DNA of 64,000 nt from CBIHON01 sp966211965 (GCA_966211965.1 CBIHON010000003.1:1-64000), one strand, 5' to 3'. Positions 9,127 to 17,135 are shown, numbered from the stretch's first letter. A program made the numbers and translations. The notes: generated by a model from the letters alone, not told the origin.

Positions 9127-10122
9127 ATGAGCGAGCCAGTATCCGAAGCGGTGCGGGCGCTGGCCGAGGCGGATTTCTCGGACATCGCCGACCGTTTTTC
9201 CAACGCTGGTTTTGAAGTGCGCCTGCCGGCGCGCGGCATCCTGCAGATCACCGCGCCGGTCCAGCCGACCGGCTTCAAGCGCCTGCGCCTGCTGCTCTCG
9301 GTCGGCGTGCACGGCGACGAAACCGCGCCAATCGAAATGCTCGCGCAGATCCTGGCCCAACTCGCGCAAGCCCCGTACGAGCTGGCCGTCGACCTCATGG
9401 TCGCGGTCGGCAACCTCGGCGCCATTGCCCAAGGCAAGCGCTTCATCGAGGCCGACCTCAACCGGCTGTTCTGCGCCGAACGCGGCGACCTGCAATCCGC
9501 GCAGGAAGCCGCGCGGGCCGACATCATCATGCGCGCCACGGCGGCGTTTCTCGCAGGAGCCGGCACGCAGAAATGGCATCTCGACCTGCACACCGCGATC
9601 CGGCCTTCGGTCTATCCCACCTTCGCCGTTGTCCCCGACGTGATCGCCGATGCCGACAAACGCACCCTGGCCGCCTGGCTGGGCGGCGCCGGAATCGGCG
9701 CCATCATCCTCAACCCCAAAGCCGCGCCGACCTACAGTGCCTATACTGCCACCCAGTTCGGCGCGACCAGCTGCACCGCGGAACTGGGCCAGATCGGCAC
9801 GCTCGGCAAGAACGACCTCAGCCAGTTCGCCGTTACCGACGCAGCCTTGAACGTGCTGCTGCGCTCGGGCAAGACGCTGGCCTTCCGCCACAGCCCGCCG
9901 CACGTGTTCCGCGTGGCCCAGGAGATCGTCAAGCGGCATGCGGATTTCAGCATGGCGTTTGACAAGAGCACGCAGAATTTCACGGCCATGGAGCCTGGGA
10001 CGGTGATTGCGCAGGATGGAGATGCGCAGTATCGGGTGGGGGAGAGGGTGGAGTTTGTCGTGTTTCCTAATCCGGGGGTTAGGGTGGGGCAGAGGGCGGG
10101 GTTGATGGTGGTGCGGGAATGA
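9127..10122 (+). CDS. astE: Succinylglutamate desuccinylase AstE
   Basis: The last step of the AST pathway: zinc-dependent hydrolysis of N-succinylglutamate to succinate and glutamate. The 331 residues match the M14-like AstE/aspartoacylase family. Zinc ligands are visible as H62 and E65 in VGVHGDE and H155 in HLDLHT; the substrate-binding arginine sits in EADLNRLF and the catalytic glutamate is E219 in CTAELGQIG. Length and motif order are normal. It starts 10 bases after the glutamate dehydrogenase gene, in the same transcript. No clear terminator follows; the 3' end of the gene changes to G-rich, repetitive codons (GGGTGGGG... after about 10030), which is unusual next to its body but does not break the frame. 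Confidence 0.95.
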   Translation: MSEPVSEAVRALAEADFSDIADRFSNAGFEVRLPARGILQITAPVQPTGFKRLRLLLSVGVHGDETAPIEMLAQILAQLAQAPYELAVDLMVAVGNLGAIAQGKRFIEADLNRLFCAERGDLQSAQEAARADIIMRATAAFLAGAGTQKWHLDLHTAIRPSVYPTFAVVPDVIADADKRTLAAWLGGAGIGAIILNPKAAPTYSAYTATQFGATSCTAELGQIGTLGKNDLSQFAVTDAALNVLLRSGKTLAFRHSPPHVFRVAQEIVKRHADFSMAFDKSTQNFTAMEPGTVIAQDGDAQYRVGERVEFVVFPNPGVRVGQRAGLMVVRE

Positions 10123-10248
10123 GAGTTTGAGGCCACGCTCGCTTTTCCAGGCCGCTCAGGTAGCGGCGCAGCATTCGCGGCTCACGCTATCGCATCGGCC
10201 AGGACAATTGCCGTATTCCGATTATTGACACGATAGAGAGCAATACAA

Positions 10249-10608
10249 ATGTTTTTGATTCTGCTTAACTATATCAAGCCGCTGGAAGCCGTCGATGCTC
10301 TCGTCGGAGAGCACCGTCAATTTTTAGAGCGTCACTATGTAAGCGGAACATTTCTACTTTCCGGCCGCAAGGAACCTCGTACTGGCGGGGTCATCCTTGC
10401 CAGAGCAAATAACCGGAGCGAGATTGAAAAGCTCATAGAAGAAGATCCTTTCTCCATCCATCAGGTAGCCAGCTATACCGTCATCGAATTTGTCCCGACG
10501 ATGGCGGCGGAATTAGCCTCGATCGCATGCCGTTTGTCCAATGTCGACGCCGCCGGTCTGCAATTCCGGGCATATTCTCCGTCTCAAACCTTCGACGCAA
10601 GGCTGTAA
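10249..10608 (+). CDS. YciI-like (YCII) domain protein with C-terminal extension
   Basis: 119 residues. The first 85 or so match small YciI-type ferredoxin-like proteins: MFLILLNYIKPLEAVD, HRQFLERHYVSGTFLLSGRKEP, and an ending around VIEFVPTMAAE where family members normally stop. The additional 30 residues (ELASIACRLSN...FDARL) look unlike the family and could stem from a lost stop codon or an old frameshift. The biochemical role of single-domain YciI proteins is not settled; a conserved His/Asp pair is often proposed to be catalytic. The gene stands alone; a large inverted-repeat element follows 13 bases after the stop. Confidence 0.8.
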   Translation: MFLILLNYIKPLEAVDALVGEHRQFLERHYVSGTFLLSGRKEPRTGGVILARANNRSEIEKLIEEDPFSIHQVASYTVIEFVPTMAAELASIACRLSNVDAAGLQFRAYSPSQTFDARL

Positions 10609-10620
10609 ATCGCACCAAGT

Positions 10621-10725
10621 AGGGCGTCACAATAAGTGCGGCACATCGCGTCCCGGATGGCTACGGCCGTATGCGCCGCAATGCGCTCCGTCCCCTGCCG
10701 GAATAGGCACTTATTGTGACGCCCT
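10621..10725. repeat. 105-bp element with perfect 19-bp terminal inverted repeats
   Basis: AGGGCGTCACAATAAGTGC (10621-10639) is repeated exactly as its reverse complement at 10707-10725. The 67-base centre is GC-rich and partly self-complementary, with no ORF. This is the shape of a REP/MITE-like palindromic element or a large transcribed hairpin behind the YciI-like gene. No target-site duplication is evident. Confidence 0.7.
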
Positions 10726-10843
10726 GCAATGATTGCACCTTACCGAGTTATATTGCTGTGCTTGATCAGGCTGCGATGATAGTCTTTCCTACTTCCAACG
10801 AAGCTAAGCTCTTGATCTTGTTCGCCGTAAAAAGTCCCGCCAT

Positions 10844-11167
10844 TCAAACTCTGGGATCATCCAAAGATCGAACGTACTTGCTTGCGTCATTAGCCCGTTC
10901 ATGCTCCGCAATTTTTTGTAAAGCGGAGTGCAATATCAGAACATGCGTACATTCCTGCGCAATTCGCCAAATGGTGATCATGAACAAGCCGGCGAAGGCA
11001 ACAAATTCAGCAATGAAATCGCGGTTGACGATGCCATAGCCGGCAAAGAAGATCAATGGCGTAAATATGGATACGTAAAACCAAATGTACTGGCCGACAC
11101 TGGGGCGCTGCCGTGCCATTCTCTCGATGTAGTTTCGCTCTTCCGGCGTAAAGTTGAGGTCGCTCAT
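10844..11167 (-). CDS. Small membrane protein of unknown function
   Basis: 107 residues, not recognised. A charged N terminus (SDLNFTPEERNYIERMARQRP) is followed by two hydrophobic segments (about 28-48, IWFYVSIFTPLIFFAGYGIV, and about 55-72, AEFVAFAGLFMITIWRIAQ) and a helical, charged C terminus (ALQKIAEHERANDASKYVR). This suggests a two-pass inner-membrane protein with both ends in the cytoplasm. It stands alone on the minus strand between repeat-bearing intergenic regions. The ribosome binding site is weak (GAGAC). Codon use is acceptable and the hydrophobic pattern is convincing, so I accept it as a gene. Confidence 0.6.
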   Translation of the reverse strand: MSDLNFTPEERNYIERMARQRPSVGQYIWFYVSIFTPLIFFAGYGIVNRDFIAEFVAFAGLFMITIWRIAQECTHVLILHSALQKIAEHERANDASKYVRSLDDPRV

Positions 11168-11596
11168 ATTGTTGTCTCAGTTTTGTAGAGTGGGCACGCT
11201 TTTTTATGCCTACGCAGTCGGCCTCAATTGTATTCCATCTCTTCAACACTAACGCCACCCGCTCAGTCCGTTGGGGTGCGGCCTGATGTTGATGCTCCTT
11301 CCCCTTCAAGGGCAAGGCTGGAATGGGGGCGCCCGGCGTAGGGATAGGTTTCAGAACGTCACAAGGCATTTACACCCGTCGGCGCGGCGGTAGCGTGACA
11401 TGGTCATGCAGTTTGTCCGAAGTCCGCGTGGGTGCGAAGGGTCCTGTCCACCCTACTTGGCGGAAAAAAAACGGTACACTCAAAAACAACCGCAGCATCG
11501 ATTGTTAAAGTGAAAAAATCGCAACGAAATATTCTGTTTACATGACGAACTGACGCACTTCTTGTAAATTTAAGTCGACAAATCCGCAGGCCGCCT
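11168..11596. other. Intergenic stretch with two repeat-like segments
   Basis: No gene seen. It holds a degenerate intergenic palindrome at 11186-11216 (GTGGGCACGC, T-run, TGCCTACGC) of a kind common between betaproteobacterial genes, and a segment at 11393-11435 that recurs in diverged form at 14872-14914. The last 90 bases before the next gene are AT-rich and probably carry its promoter, but I see no convincing -35/-10 pair. Confidence 0.5.
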
Positions 11597-12013
11597 ATGC
11601 AAAAGCTAAAAGACTACATGGAAGAAACCCTAGGGCCATTCTGGGGGGCTTGGGTGGCGGGCATATGTGCGCTTTACGGACTCTGGCCGGTCAAGAGCCT
11701 ATATAAAAGTTTGGTGGATGTGCCAGGCAGCGGTGGCTTCGGATGGCTTCCTTTTCTAATTTTTTCGCCGTTCGCCATGGCAATAGTGATGATACTCATG
11801 GTCTATCCGCTCGGTGGCTTGCTATGCACAATTGAGAGTGCATTGGCACGTGCTCTCATCTGCCTGATTGCGATCTCGTTTTATTTGCTCATGCAAGGCG
11901 TGCCTCATCCCATTGGCCTTGCCGTGGTTGCGTTCGTGTTTGTCGTAAGTTACGTTGGAGCCGGAACCGCTCGCCAAGACTCAAGAGACCGCAAGGAGTT
12001 TTTCGATGAGTGA
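11597..12013 (+). CDS. Membrane protein of unknown function (first gene of a coupled pair)
   Basis: 138 residues, not recognised. Hydrophobic segments at about 15-32 (FWGAWVAGICALYGLW), 49-72 (WLPFLIFSPFAMAIVMILMVYPLGG), 80-98 (LARALICLIAISFYLLMQG) and 104-122 (IGLAVVAFVFVVSYVGAG) predict three or four membrane passes with a charged cytoplasmic tail (ARQDSRDRKEFFDE). Its stop overlaps the start of the following gene by eight bases, so the two are translationally coupled and probably act together. No family resemblance that I would name. Confidence 0.7.
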   Translation: MQKLKDYMEETLGPFWGAWVAGICALYGLWPVKSLYKSLVDVPGSGGFGWLPFLIFSPFAMAIVMILMVYPLGGLLCTIESALARALICLIAISFYLLMQGVPHPIGLAVVAFVFVVSYVGAGTARQDSRDRKEFFDE

Positions 12014-12719
12014 AAAGGCCAGAGAAATTCAGATTCCGAGGGATTACTTAAACAAATTTTCTGTGCCTCTCTGGTCTAAGCTGGACCTGGAGTTCTGCAA
12101 GCCTTTATCGGCAATCGAAGGAGAGCAGGATGGCGTTCAGTTCACCATCATCAATTTGCAGCATAGAGCCTATGGCCTGTTTGCAGACAATGGCGCGACC
12201 GATATCACTACATTTTTCATTGCGGCCATTCCTGAAGGCATTGCTGGTCGCCACATCTCTTGGCAGCCGGCAGGTTATGACGTATGGGTGGATACAGAAT
12301 ACGTATACTTGGCCAAACCGGGGAAGCAGGCAAGACCCAAGGAATGGCGGCACTTGATTCAGCTCACAATTGACGTTGCCAAATTTTTGAAGAGTCCCTC
12401 TCAAATGGGAGGAGTCCTTCATGCGCAGGACCGCACCTATCGGCCGGTCGGCGCCGGCGCTTTTATCAATGCGTTTTGGGGCGTGATATGCCTCGTCGTA
12501 TCGGTACTGCTGGTTGGGACGGGGTTGGGAATCATGTTTGGCTTTATCGACTATCGGCCGGAGTGCTTCCCCGGCAACTCAACATCAAGCTGTAAAGTTA
12601 CAGTCACCGTCTACAAGGTTACCGAAGCCATTAAAATAGGCCTGCAGTACGTTCTCGGTGGGGCATTCGCCTTCTGGGGCGCCTTGTATTATCGCGAGCG
12701 AGTCCGGAAACGGCTGTAG
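12006..12719 (+). CDS. Unknown protein with C-terminal transmembrane hairpin (second gene of a coupled pair)
   Basis: 237 residues from ATG 12006, chosen because AAGGAG lies just upstream inside the previous gene. The first 150 residues are soluble (for example WQPAGYDVWVDTEYVYLAKPG), followed by a hydrophobic segment at about 155-180 (FINAFWGVICLVVSVLLVGTGLGIMF), a short loop with two cysteines (PECFPGNSTSSC) that would be periplasmic, and a second hydrophobic segment near 210-228. Not recognised. The coupling to the polytopic gene before it suggests a two-component membrane complex; toxin/immunity or envelope-stress roles are possible but unsupported. Confidence 0.7.
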   Translation: MSEKAREIQIPRDYLNKFSVPLWSKLDLEFCKPLSAIEGEQDGVQFTIINLQHRAYGLFADNGATDITTFFIAAIPEGIAGRHISWQPAGYDVWVDTEYVYLAKPGKQARPKEWRHLIQLTIDVAKFLKSPSQMGGVLHAQDRTYRPVGAGAFINAFWGVICLVVSVLLVGTGLGIMFGFIDYRPECFPGNSTSSCKVTVTVYKVTEAIKIGLQYVLGGAFAFWGALYYRERVRKRL

Positions 12720-12847
12720 AAGGTTTGTAATCGTTCACCCCGCTACGGTATCGATGCGAACCAAGGTGGGTAGAGCGCCGTTGCCCCAATGCGCCTGAAC
12801 TGCTCGCGTGAGAAAGCCGAGTAGGGCGGGCATGGTTTCCGGCTTGG

Positions 12848-13396
12848 CTATCGCACAGCCAGCTCCGCACAGCCGGCTTCAAGTTTCTTGAATACGGCAT
12901 ACGGGATATCCGTTTCGAATGCCAGTGACTCCTGCTCGGTCGCTATGGCGTTGTGTTCGCGCGAGGCAAAGTATTGCTGCGGATGCGGCGGCTCATTTTT
13001 GATAGCGCTATTTATTTCTATAACACCGAGGGCTATCGGATATGTCGATGAAATATTTTTCTTTTCGATTTGCCGCTTTACTTTTATTGTCGTAAAAGAG
13101 GGCAACATGCCGGCAAGCGTTGGCGAAGAAAGACAATGCTGCGGTACTCTGCCGCCAGCGAAGGTCGCTTGAATTGAGAAATTTGCGTCAGGTTTGCTGC
13201 GCTGTGCCGTCAGCGTTGTTGAGGCGGTTGTGTAGGTCAAAAGAGAAACTGTCTCTTCGCTCACTTCCATAAATGTTGAATTGGGGGCGAGCTTCATTTC
13301 GCTCTTCCACCATTCGGGGTTATTCATGCCGATCAAGACAAGGGCAGCGCCTGCCAGCAGGCTGACTCCCGCAATCACTCCAGTTCGTTCAACCAT
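12848..13396 (-). CDS. Membrane-anchored periplasmic protein of unknown function
   Basis: 182 residues, not recognised. One N-terminal hydrophobic segment (VIAGVSLLAGAALVLIGM, about 7-24) without a clear cleavage site suggests a signal anchor, with the remaining 155 residues in the periplasm (for example SFTTIKVKRQIEKKNISS, YPIALGVIEINSAIKN). It follows the exported protein gene at 13402 by five bases on the same strand, so it is the third gene of the 14621-to-12848 unit headed by the YkuD-fold enzyme. It may be a second accessory or protective factor of that unit; this is inference from position only. Confidence 0.65.
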   Translation of the reverse strand: MVERTGVIAGVSLLAGAALVLIGMNNPEWWKSEMKLAPNSTFMEVSEETVSLLTYTTASTTLTAQRSKPDANFSIQATFAGGRVPQHCLSSPTLAGMLPSFTTIKVKRQIEKKNISSTYPIALGVIEINSAIKNEPPHPQQYFASREHNAIATEQESLAFETDIPYAVFKKLEAGCAELAVR

Positions 13397-13401
13397 GCTT
13401 T

Positions 13402-14013
13402 TCAGAAAAACCAGACCGCCTTACGATACTTCCAATTCGCCCATAGCCCTTTGGTGCGGATGATGGCAACCACAATTGAATCTTTGTCGACACCCGAAAG
13501 CGAATATTTGCCAGCCTTGATGGGAATCGCAGTTGCCGGCTGTCCGTTGCGAAGCGCGCTGATTTTTGCTTTGTACAAAGCAACCACTTCGGAGTCGGGA
13601 ATCGCCGATTCGATCGATATGCTAGTACCTTTGAGTGAACGTAAGCGTGGAAACCATTGATCCGTGATGAGCAGCGTGTCATCGGCTTCCAAGCCTTGGC
13701 AGTGGGTATTCTTTCGGCTGAATTTATTGCAGCGTAGGGTCATTTGCGGCGCAAGAGATCCGGCATCGTCAATCAGCCGTACCAGCTTTTGCTCGGCGCT
13801 TCCAGTCCAGGATTGAATGTCGGTGTTTGGGCATCCCTCCGGGTTCTCGGCAGTGGCTGCAAAGCGATCAAGTGCAATGAGCGCATCTTCCGGCTTCATC
13901 GTCGGTAGCTGTGTTTTTAGTTTGACGCATTCTGGATCTGTCGCAGCTAGTGCAGAATTGCTTCCTGTAGCGAGCAGCAAGACGAAAAGAAGTGTTTTCA
14001 TGCGGCCGATCAT
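13402..14013 (-). CDS. Exported protein of unknown function, overlapping the YkuD-fold gene (candidate immunity protein)
   Basis: 203 residues from ATG 14013 (a second ATG at 14001 is equally possible). A signal peptide is clear (MKTLLFVLLLATGSNSALAA). The mature part contains four cysteines (PECVKL, EGCPN, LRCNKF, THCQG), suggesting disulfides in the periplasm. ATGA at 14010-14013 overlaps the stop of the upstream gene, so translation is coupled. No family recognised. A secreted partner tightly coupled to a peptidoglycan-type enzyme that itself lacks an export signal is the arrangement expected of an immunity protein for a contact-dependent effector, but no secretion gene lies nearby and the idea is untested. 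Confidence 0.7.
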   Translation of the reverse strand: MIGRMKTLLFVLLLATGSNSALAATDPECVKLKTQLPTMKPEDALIALDRFAATAENPEGCPNTDIQSWTGSAEQKLVRLIDDAGSLAPQMTLRCNKFSRKNTHCQGLEADDTLLITDQWFPRLRSLKGTSISIESAIPDSEVVALYKAKISALRNGQPATAIPIKAGKYSLSGVDKDSIVVAIIRTKGLWANWKYRKAVWFF

Positions 14014-14621
14014 GCGACCACCGAAATTGTCCCGACACTCTTGCCATCGCCTTTCCGGCTCAAAATCAGATACTGATAGAGTTTGTCCCATCCTTCGAGC
14101 GTCTTGATTGTCACGCAACCAGCGGACACGCGGCCGGCGTGAAGATATCGGTTGGCGACACGGGAGCTATTCATGCCATGTCCAATAAAAAACCAAGTTT
14201 TCGCGTATTTAGCAACTCCAAGGTAGCCCTCGCCAAAGCGATGTGAAACATCGGGCAATTCCAGGTCATGCATGCCAATCGGTACTGGAGGTCCGCCCTC
14301 GGATACCGCTGTGAGCGGCGTGCCGCCAGAATAAGTAAATTCGTTTTTTGAAAGGGAAAATTTGACGTGCGCCGCACCCCGCCATCCTGGATTCCCTTTG
14401 CCGAGCCAAGAGCCGGCATCCGACTTTTGGCGAACATTTGCCAAGGTGCCGCTCTCCCTGCCTTCGAGAACTTTGAAGTAATCGCGCGTCACGTTACTGG
14501 CATCCTTGGTGCGTTTGATGAACTCGACCTTCAGATATTCGGGTAGTTCGACTTGCCCTCCACCTTCCTTATTAGCAATCAACCAGCCCTTTTCGTCGCC
14601 GATTACATATCGAAGTTCCAT
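14010..14621 (-). CDS. L,D-transpeptidase-like (YkuD-fold) protein without signal peptide
   Basis: 203 residues. The C-terminal half carries a YkuD-type active site: H148 in FFIGHGMNSS, then S166, G168 and C169 in HAGRVSAGCVTI, matching the pattern His-x17-Ser-x-Gly-Cys. YkuD enzymes form or exchange 3-3 peptide cross-links in peptidoglycan in the periplasm, yet this protein begins MELRYVIGDEKGWLIANKEG with no signal peptide or membrane segment. The N-terminal 80 residues are not recognised. Cytoplasmic YkuD-fold proteins of this size include type VI effectors of the Tlde1 kind, which are DUF2778-related; the motif resemblance is seen, the effector role is inferred. It heads a three-gene unit with two envelope proteins. 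Confidence 0.7.
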   Translation of the reverse strand: MELRYVIGDEKGWLIANKEGGGQVELPEYLKVEFIKRTKDASNVTRDYFKVLEGRESGTLANVRQKSDAGSWLGKGNPGWRGAAHVKFSLSKNEFTYSGGTPLTAVSEGGPPVPIGMHDLELPDVSHRFGEGYLGVAKYAKTWFFIGHGMNSSRVANRYLHAGRVSAGCVTIKTLEGWDKLYQYLILSRKGDGKSVGTISVVA

Positions 14622-15033
14622 AGTTTCCTTTATGTACGAAAATGTTAATGTTAAGGCAACGGAAAGTATAGTTCATGCTTGGTTAAATATTAACATCCGT
14701 TCTTATGGGGGCGATTACGAATTACCTCTCTTTTTTGACAGCAGTTCCAACATGATAAAAACTGGGGGTAGCTCGCGCTACTATGCGGAAAATGCAGAGC
14801 TATTCGGCGGTAAGTAGAGTGGTTCAGGATGGCAAAGATGCATGATAGCTAGACTTGCCTCCTTTTGCTTTCGTGACATGGCGATGCAGCTTATCCGAAG
14901 TTCGCGTGGGTATGGTCGTTTAGGTCAGTTCATTTCCGTGCTTGAATTCAAGTTCGAAGTTCTCGGCAACGGTGTTGTCGATCAAGGATTGGAGTTCGGA
15001 GAGTGTCGTGTACATTTGATACCGGATGGCTTG
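14622..15033. other. Intergenic stretch, no convincing gene; diverged repeat copy
   Basis: A 61-codon frame from ATG 14632 to 14817 on the plus strand has no ribosome binding site and no recognisable content, and I do not accept it. At 14872-14914 lies a diverged copy of the segment at 11393-11435 (shared blocks CGTGACATGG, ATGCAG, TCCGAAGT, CGCGTGGGT). Confidence 0.45.
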
Positions 15034-15876
15034 TTAGTGTCTTGCGTCGCGGACTGCGGCGATTTGTTCGGTGACGCGCTTTGATTCTTCCATTATCGCG
15101 GCGGCGCGAGCAATACTTTCTTTGTCATCTTCCTTCCCTTCCAGCGTTTTTTTGAGTTCGTTGAGAAGCGTCGATTGAAGTTCGTCCAGCAGATACTCGC
15201 CAACTGACGATCCAAACTTTTCGATGTACTCGATATGATGGGGTAGCGCGACCTTGATCATATCTACCGTATGATCTGTTTTCAAAATGTCGACCGAAAA
15301 GCCTTGCTTTAGCGCGAAAATCTTTGCTATCGCGCCGTAAATGGTTGCTTCATATGCCGAAAACAATGCCCACACGAGATCGGAGATATAAGGACGTGCC
15401 TTCATTGCTTCATGATCCGTCGAAATGCTACTTTCGAATACGGACGATAGCTGTCCAAAAACTTCTCGAACCTTTGAGTCTTGCGCCGCCGACGCCAATG
15501 CCTTTTCAAAGTTGATCGACGCGATGTAAGCCGCTGCTGTTCGATATTTGCTGATTGTGATGACTGCAGACCAGATTTGATCGACGGCTTCCAAGCGTCG
15601 TTTGTCTATGGCAGCCTGTCTGCTCGTCAATCCCGCGATCGCGCTATTTCGAAGCAGGGCGATTTCGCCTTCTTTAGTTCGTAGGTCGGCCTTGAGCAGT
15701 TCTTCACTATTTCGAAACTGTGACCGTACAAGTTCAATCTTTTGATCGAAGTCGTGCTGTACACTTTTCGTCAAGCGAGTCGTAATGACATTTCGGGCCA
15801 GCCACAACGCACACAAGCACAGCGCCGTAGACGAAAATGTCGGAGCGAGAATTTCAAACCATTCGATGTGATTCAT
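15034..15876 (-). CDS. Membrane-anchored coiled-coil protein of unknown function
   Basis: 280 residues. One N-terminal hydrophobic segment (about 9-29, LAPTFSSTALCLCALWLARNV) is followed by a long charged helix (about 35-95, KSVQHDFDQKIELVRSQFRN...EEL...KEGEIALL), then a helical domain without recognised motifs and a charged helical C terminus (ELKKTLEGKEDDKESIARAA). The layout is that of an inner-membrane protein with a cytoplasmic coiled coil. It stands alone and codons are less GC-biased than in the metabolic genes to the left, in line with the accessory character of the 10.6-19.6 kb region. Confidence 0.7.
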   Translation of the reverse strand: MNHIEWFEILAPTFSSTALCLCALWLARNVITTRLTKSVQHDFDQKIELVRSQFRNSEELLKADLRTKEGEIALLRNSAIAGLTSRQAAIDKRRLEAVDQIWSAVITISKYRTAAAYIASINFEKALASAAQDSKVREVFGQLSSVFESSISTDHEAMKARPYISDLVWALFSAYEATIYGAIAKIFALKQGFSVDILKTDHTVDMIKVALPHHIEYIEKFGSSVGEYLLDELQSTLLNELKKTLEGKEDDKESIARAAAIMEESKRVTEQIAAVRDARH

Positions 15877-15934
15877 CTTGTGTCGCGAACGCGGGAAGCA
15901 GAGAAATCATTCAAGTATAGTTAGGCCGTAGCTC

Positions 15935-15975
15935 GCAATAAGTAGGACGTCAATAGCGAAGCGTATTGCGCTACA
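15935..15975. repeat. Degenerate intergenic palindromic repeat
   Basis: The segment containing CAATAGCGAAGCGTATTG, inside the gap between 15876 and 15980, resembles the widespread betaproteobacterial intergenic repeat with the core CAATAGCG...CGTATTG. It has no coding content. Confidence 0.4.
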
Positions 15976-15979
15976 TATT

Positions 15980-16513
15980 CTACGTATTATCCGAAAATTC
16001 CGGATAACTCGCCCCCTCCAACATCTCAGGCACCGAATAATCCACACCAGGCAATTTATCCCAGCTTTCCTCGCCTTCCTTGGTCTGCATCATATTGGCC
16101 CAATGCAGAGTCTGATCGTCCCCGGATGAAGCAGTCATTTGCATCTGAAATGCCCATTCCCCATTCACCTTGGTCATCTGCCCAAAACCGGTGACGATGG
16201 ATTCTTCGCGCCGGCTGCTGCGCACAAAAGTAATCTGCACCTGCCCCGATGCCGTCACCGTACCCACCATGCTGCGCTGTCCGGGAGACTGGCCGCGTTT
16301 GCCGCCGCTTTCTCCCGCGTCAAACACAAGGGCGGAAGAGACGCCCCAGAAATAGCCGTTTTTATAGCCGGAGATATGCCAGACGGTTTGATCGCCTTTC
16401 CAGGTCAGCAGATTGTCGTCGGGCGAAAACTGAAGTGCAGGCAGGTCGGGGTAAGTCACATACCAGTAGGTGTCGGCCAGAAAATCCCAAGTGCTACGGT
16501 TGGTTTCAGACAT
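15980..16513 (-). CDS. Cytoplasmic protein of unknown function (second gene after the conserved 65-bp element)
   Basis: 177 residues from ATG 16513, picked over an ATG at 16525 because GGAG lies just upstream. No signal peptide. The sequence is rich in aromatic residues and alternates like a beta-barrel (TYWYVTYPDLPALQFS, VWHISGYKNGYFWG, MVGTVTASGQVQITFV), which would suit a lipocalin- or avidin-like fold; that is an impression, not an identification. It follows the 142-residue gene by 92 bases on the same strand and is presumably in its transcript. Confidence 0.65.
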   Translation of the reverse strand: MSETNRSTWDFLADTYWYVTYPDLPALQFSPDDNLLTWKGDQTVWHISGYKNGYFWGVSSALVFDAGESGGKRGQSPGQRSMVGTVTASGQVQITFVRSSRREESIVTGFGQMTKVNGEWAFQMQMTASSGDDQTLHWANMMQTKEGEESWDKLPGVDYSVPEMLEGASYPEFSDNT

Positions 16514-16605
16514 GCGTGTCTCCATTTTTCAACATGATGAATCAGAGTGGTAAGCCGTCAAACAAACGACCTGACCAACGGCTTCTCGCAATTTGCGTGA
16601 ACGTG

Positions 16606-17034
16606 TCAGGCGGGCCACTTGACCGCGACCGGCGTCTGGTTGAGCGTAATCGGGGCTTGACCGGGAAACTGGAAGGCCACAATGGGGCCTGGACTGGTAT
16701 TGCATTGGATATTGAGGTATTGCAAACCGGCGGCGGCAACCAGAAATGCGGAAATGGTGAAACTTATCGAACTCCCGCCGCTGCTGTTGCTGCTGGTGTA
16801 CACGACGATCGTGGTGCCGTTGACGCTCATGCTGGTGACGGGGACTGCTATCCCGCCGCTGGCGTTGAGTTGGATGCCGGTGGAACTCGATGCCATTGGT
16901 TTGCCGACGCTCCAGTTGACTTGATCGTCGGGGCTGGATGAGACGGGGACCAGCACGACTGAAATCTTCTGGCCGGGTTGGGCGTTGCTGACGGTAACTG
17001 TCGCTTGGGTATATTTGTAGCTTGGACTGCTCAT
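16606..17034 (-). CDS. Ser/Thr/Gly-rich beta protein of unknown function
   Basis: 142 residues, no signal peptide, a single cysteine, many Ser, Thr, Val, Gly and Asn in alternating patterns (TQATVTVSNAQPGQKISVVLV, GTTIVVYTSSNSSGGSSIS), so an all-beta protein. A strong GGAGG precedes the ATG. It is preceded at 17071-17135 by a 65-base element also found upstream of the 125-residue gene that starts at 17781. The composition and likely high expression resemble small inclusion-forming or secreted lectin-like proteins, but I do not recognise the family. Confidence 0.65.
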   Translation of the reverse strand: MSSPSYKYTQATVTVSNAQPGQKISVVLVPVSSSPDDQVNWSVGKPMASSSTGIQLNASGGIAVPVTSMSVNGTTIVVYTSSNSSGGSSISFTISAFLVAAAGLQYLNIQCNTSPGPIVAFQFPGQAPITLNQTPVAVKWPA

Positions 17035-17070
17035 TGCGCATTCCTCCCAATATGTCCTTGTTGCAACCTG

Positions 17071-17135
17071 TGTTTGATTGGACGCTGAGCAGCTTTTTCC
17101 GGCAATCCCATGAACATGGGAGATTTTGTTAATTC
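17071..17135 (-). promoter_or_regulatory. Conserved upstream element, copy 1
   Basis: This 65-base block ends 36 bases before the start of the 142-residue gene and matches 18011-18075 closely; the 35-base core 17101-17135 differs at four positions only. The core contains the palindrome TCCCATGAACATGGGA and the invariant end AGATTTTGTTAATTC (plus-strand reading). Likely a shared operator/promoter. Confidence 0.55.

Noticed and set aside
7302..9593. 763-codon minus-strand frame opposite gdhB and astE
   Set aside because: Explained by high third-position GC of the plus-strand genes; no recognisable protein content, and it spans two real genes.
10225..10249. TTGACA at about 10225 as promoter of the YciI-like gene
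   Set aside because: A -10 box at normal distance would fall inside the coding region and none is seen.
14632..14817. 61-codon plus-strand frame in the gap before 15034
   Set aside because: No Shine-Dalgarno site, overlaps the control region of the divergent gene, content unrecognisable.
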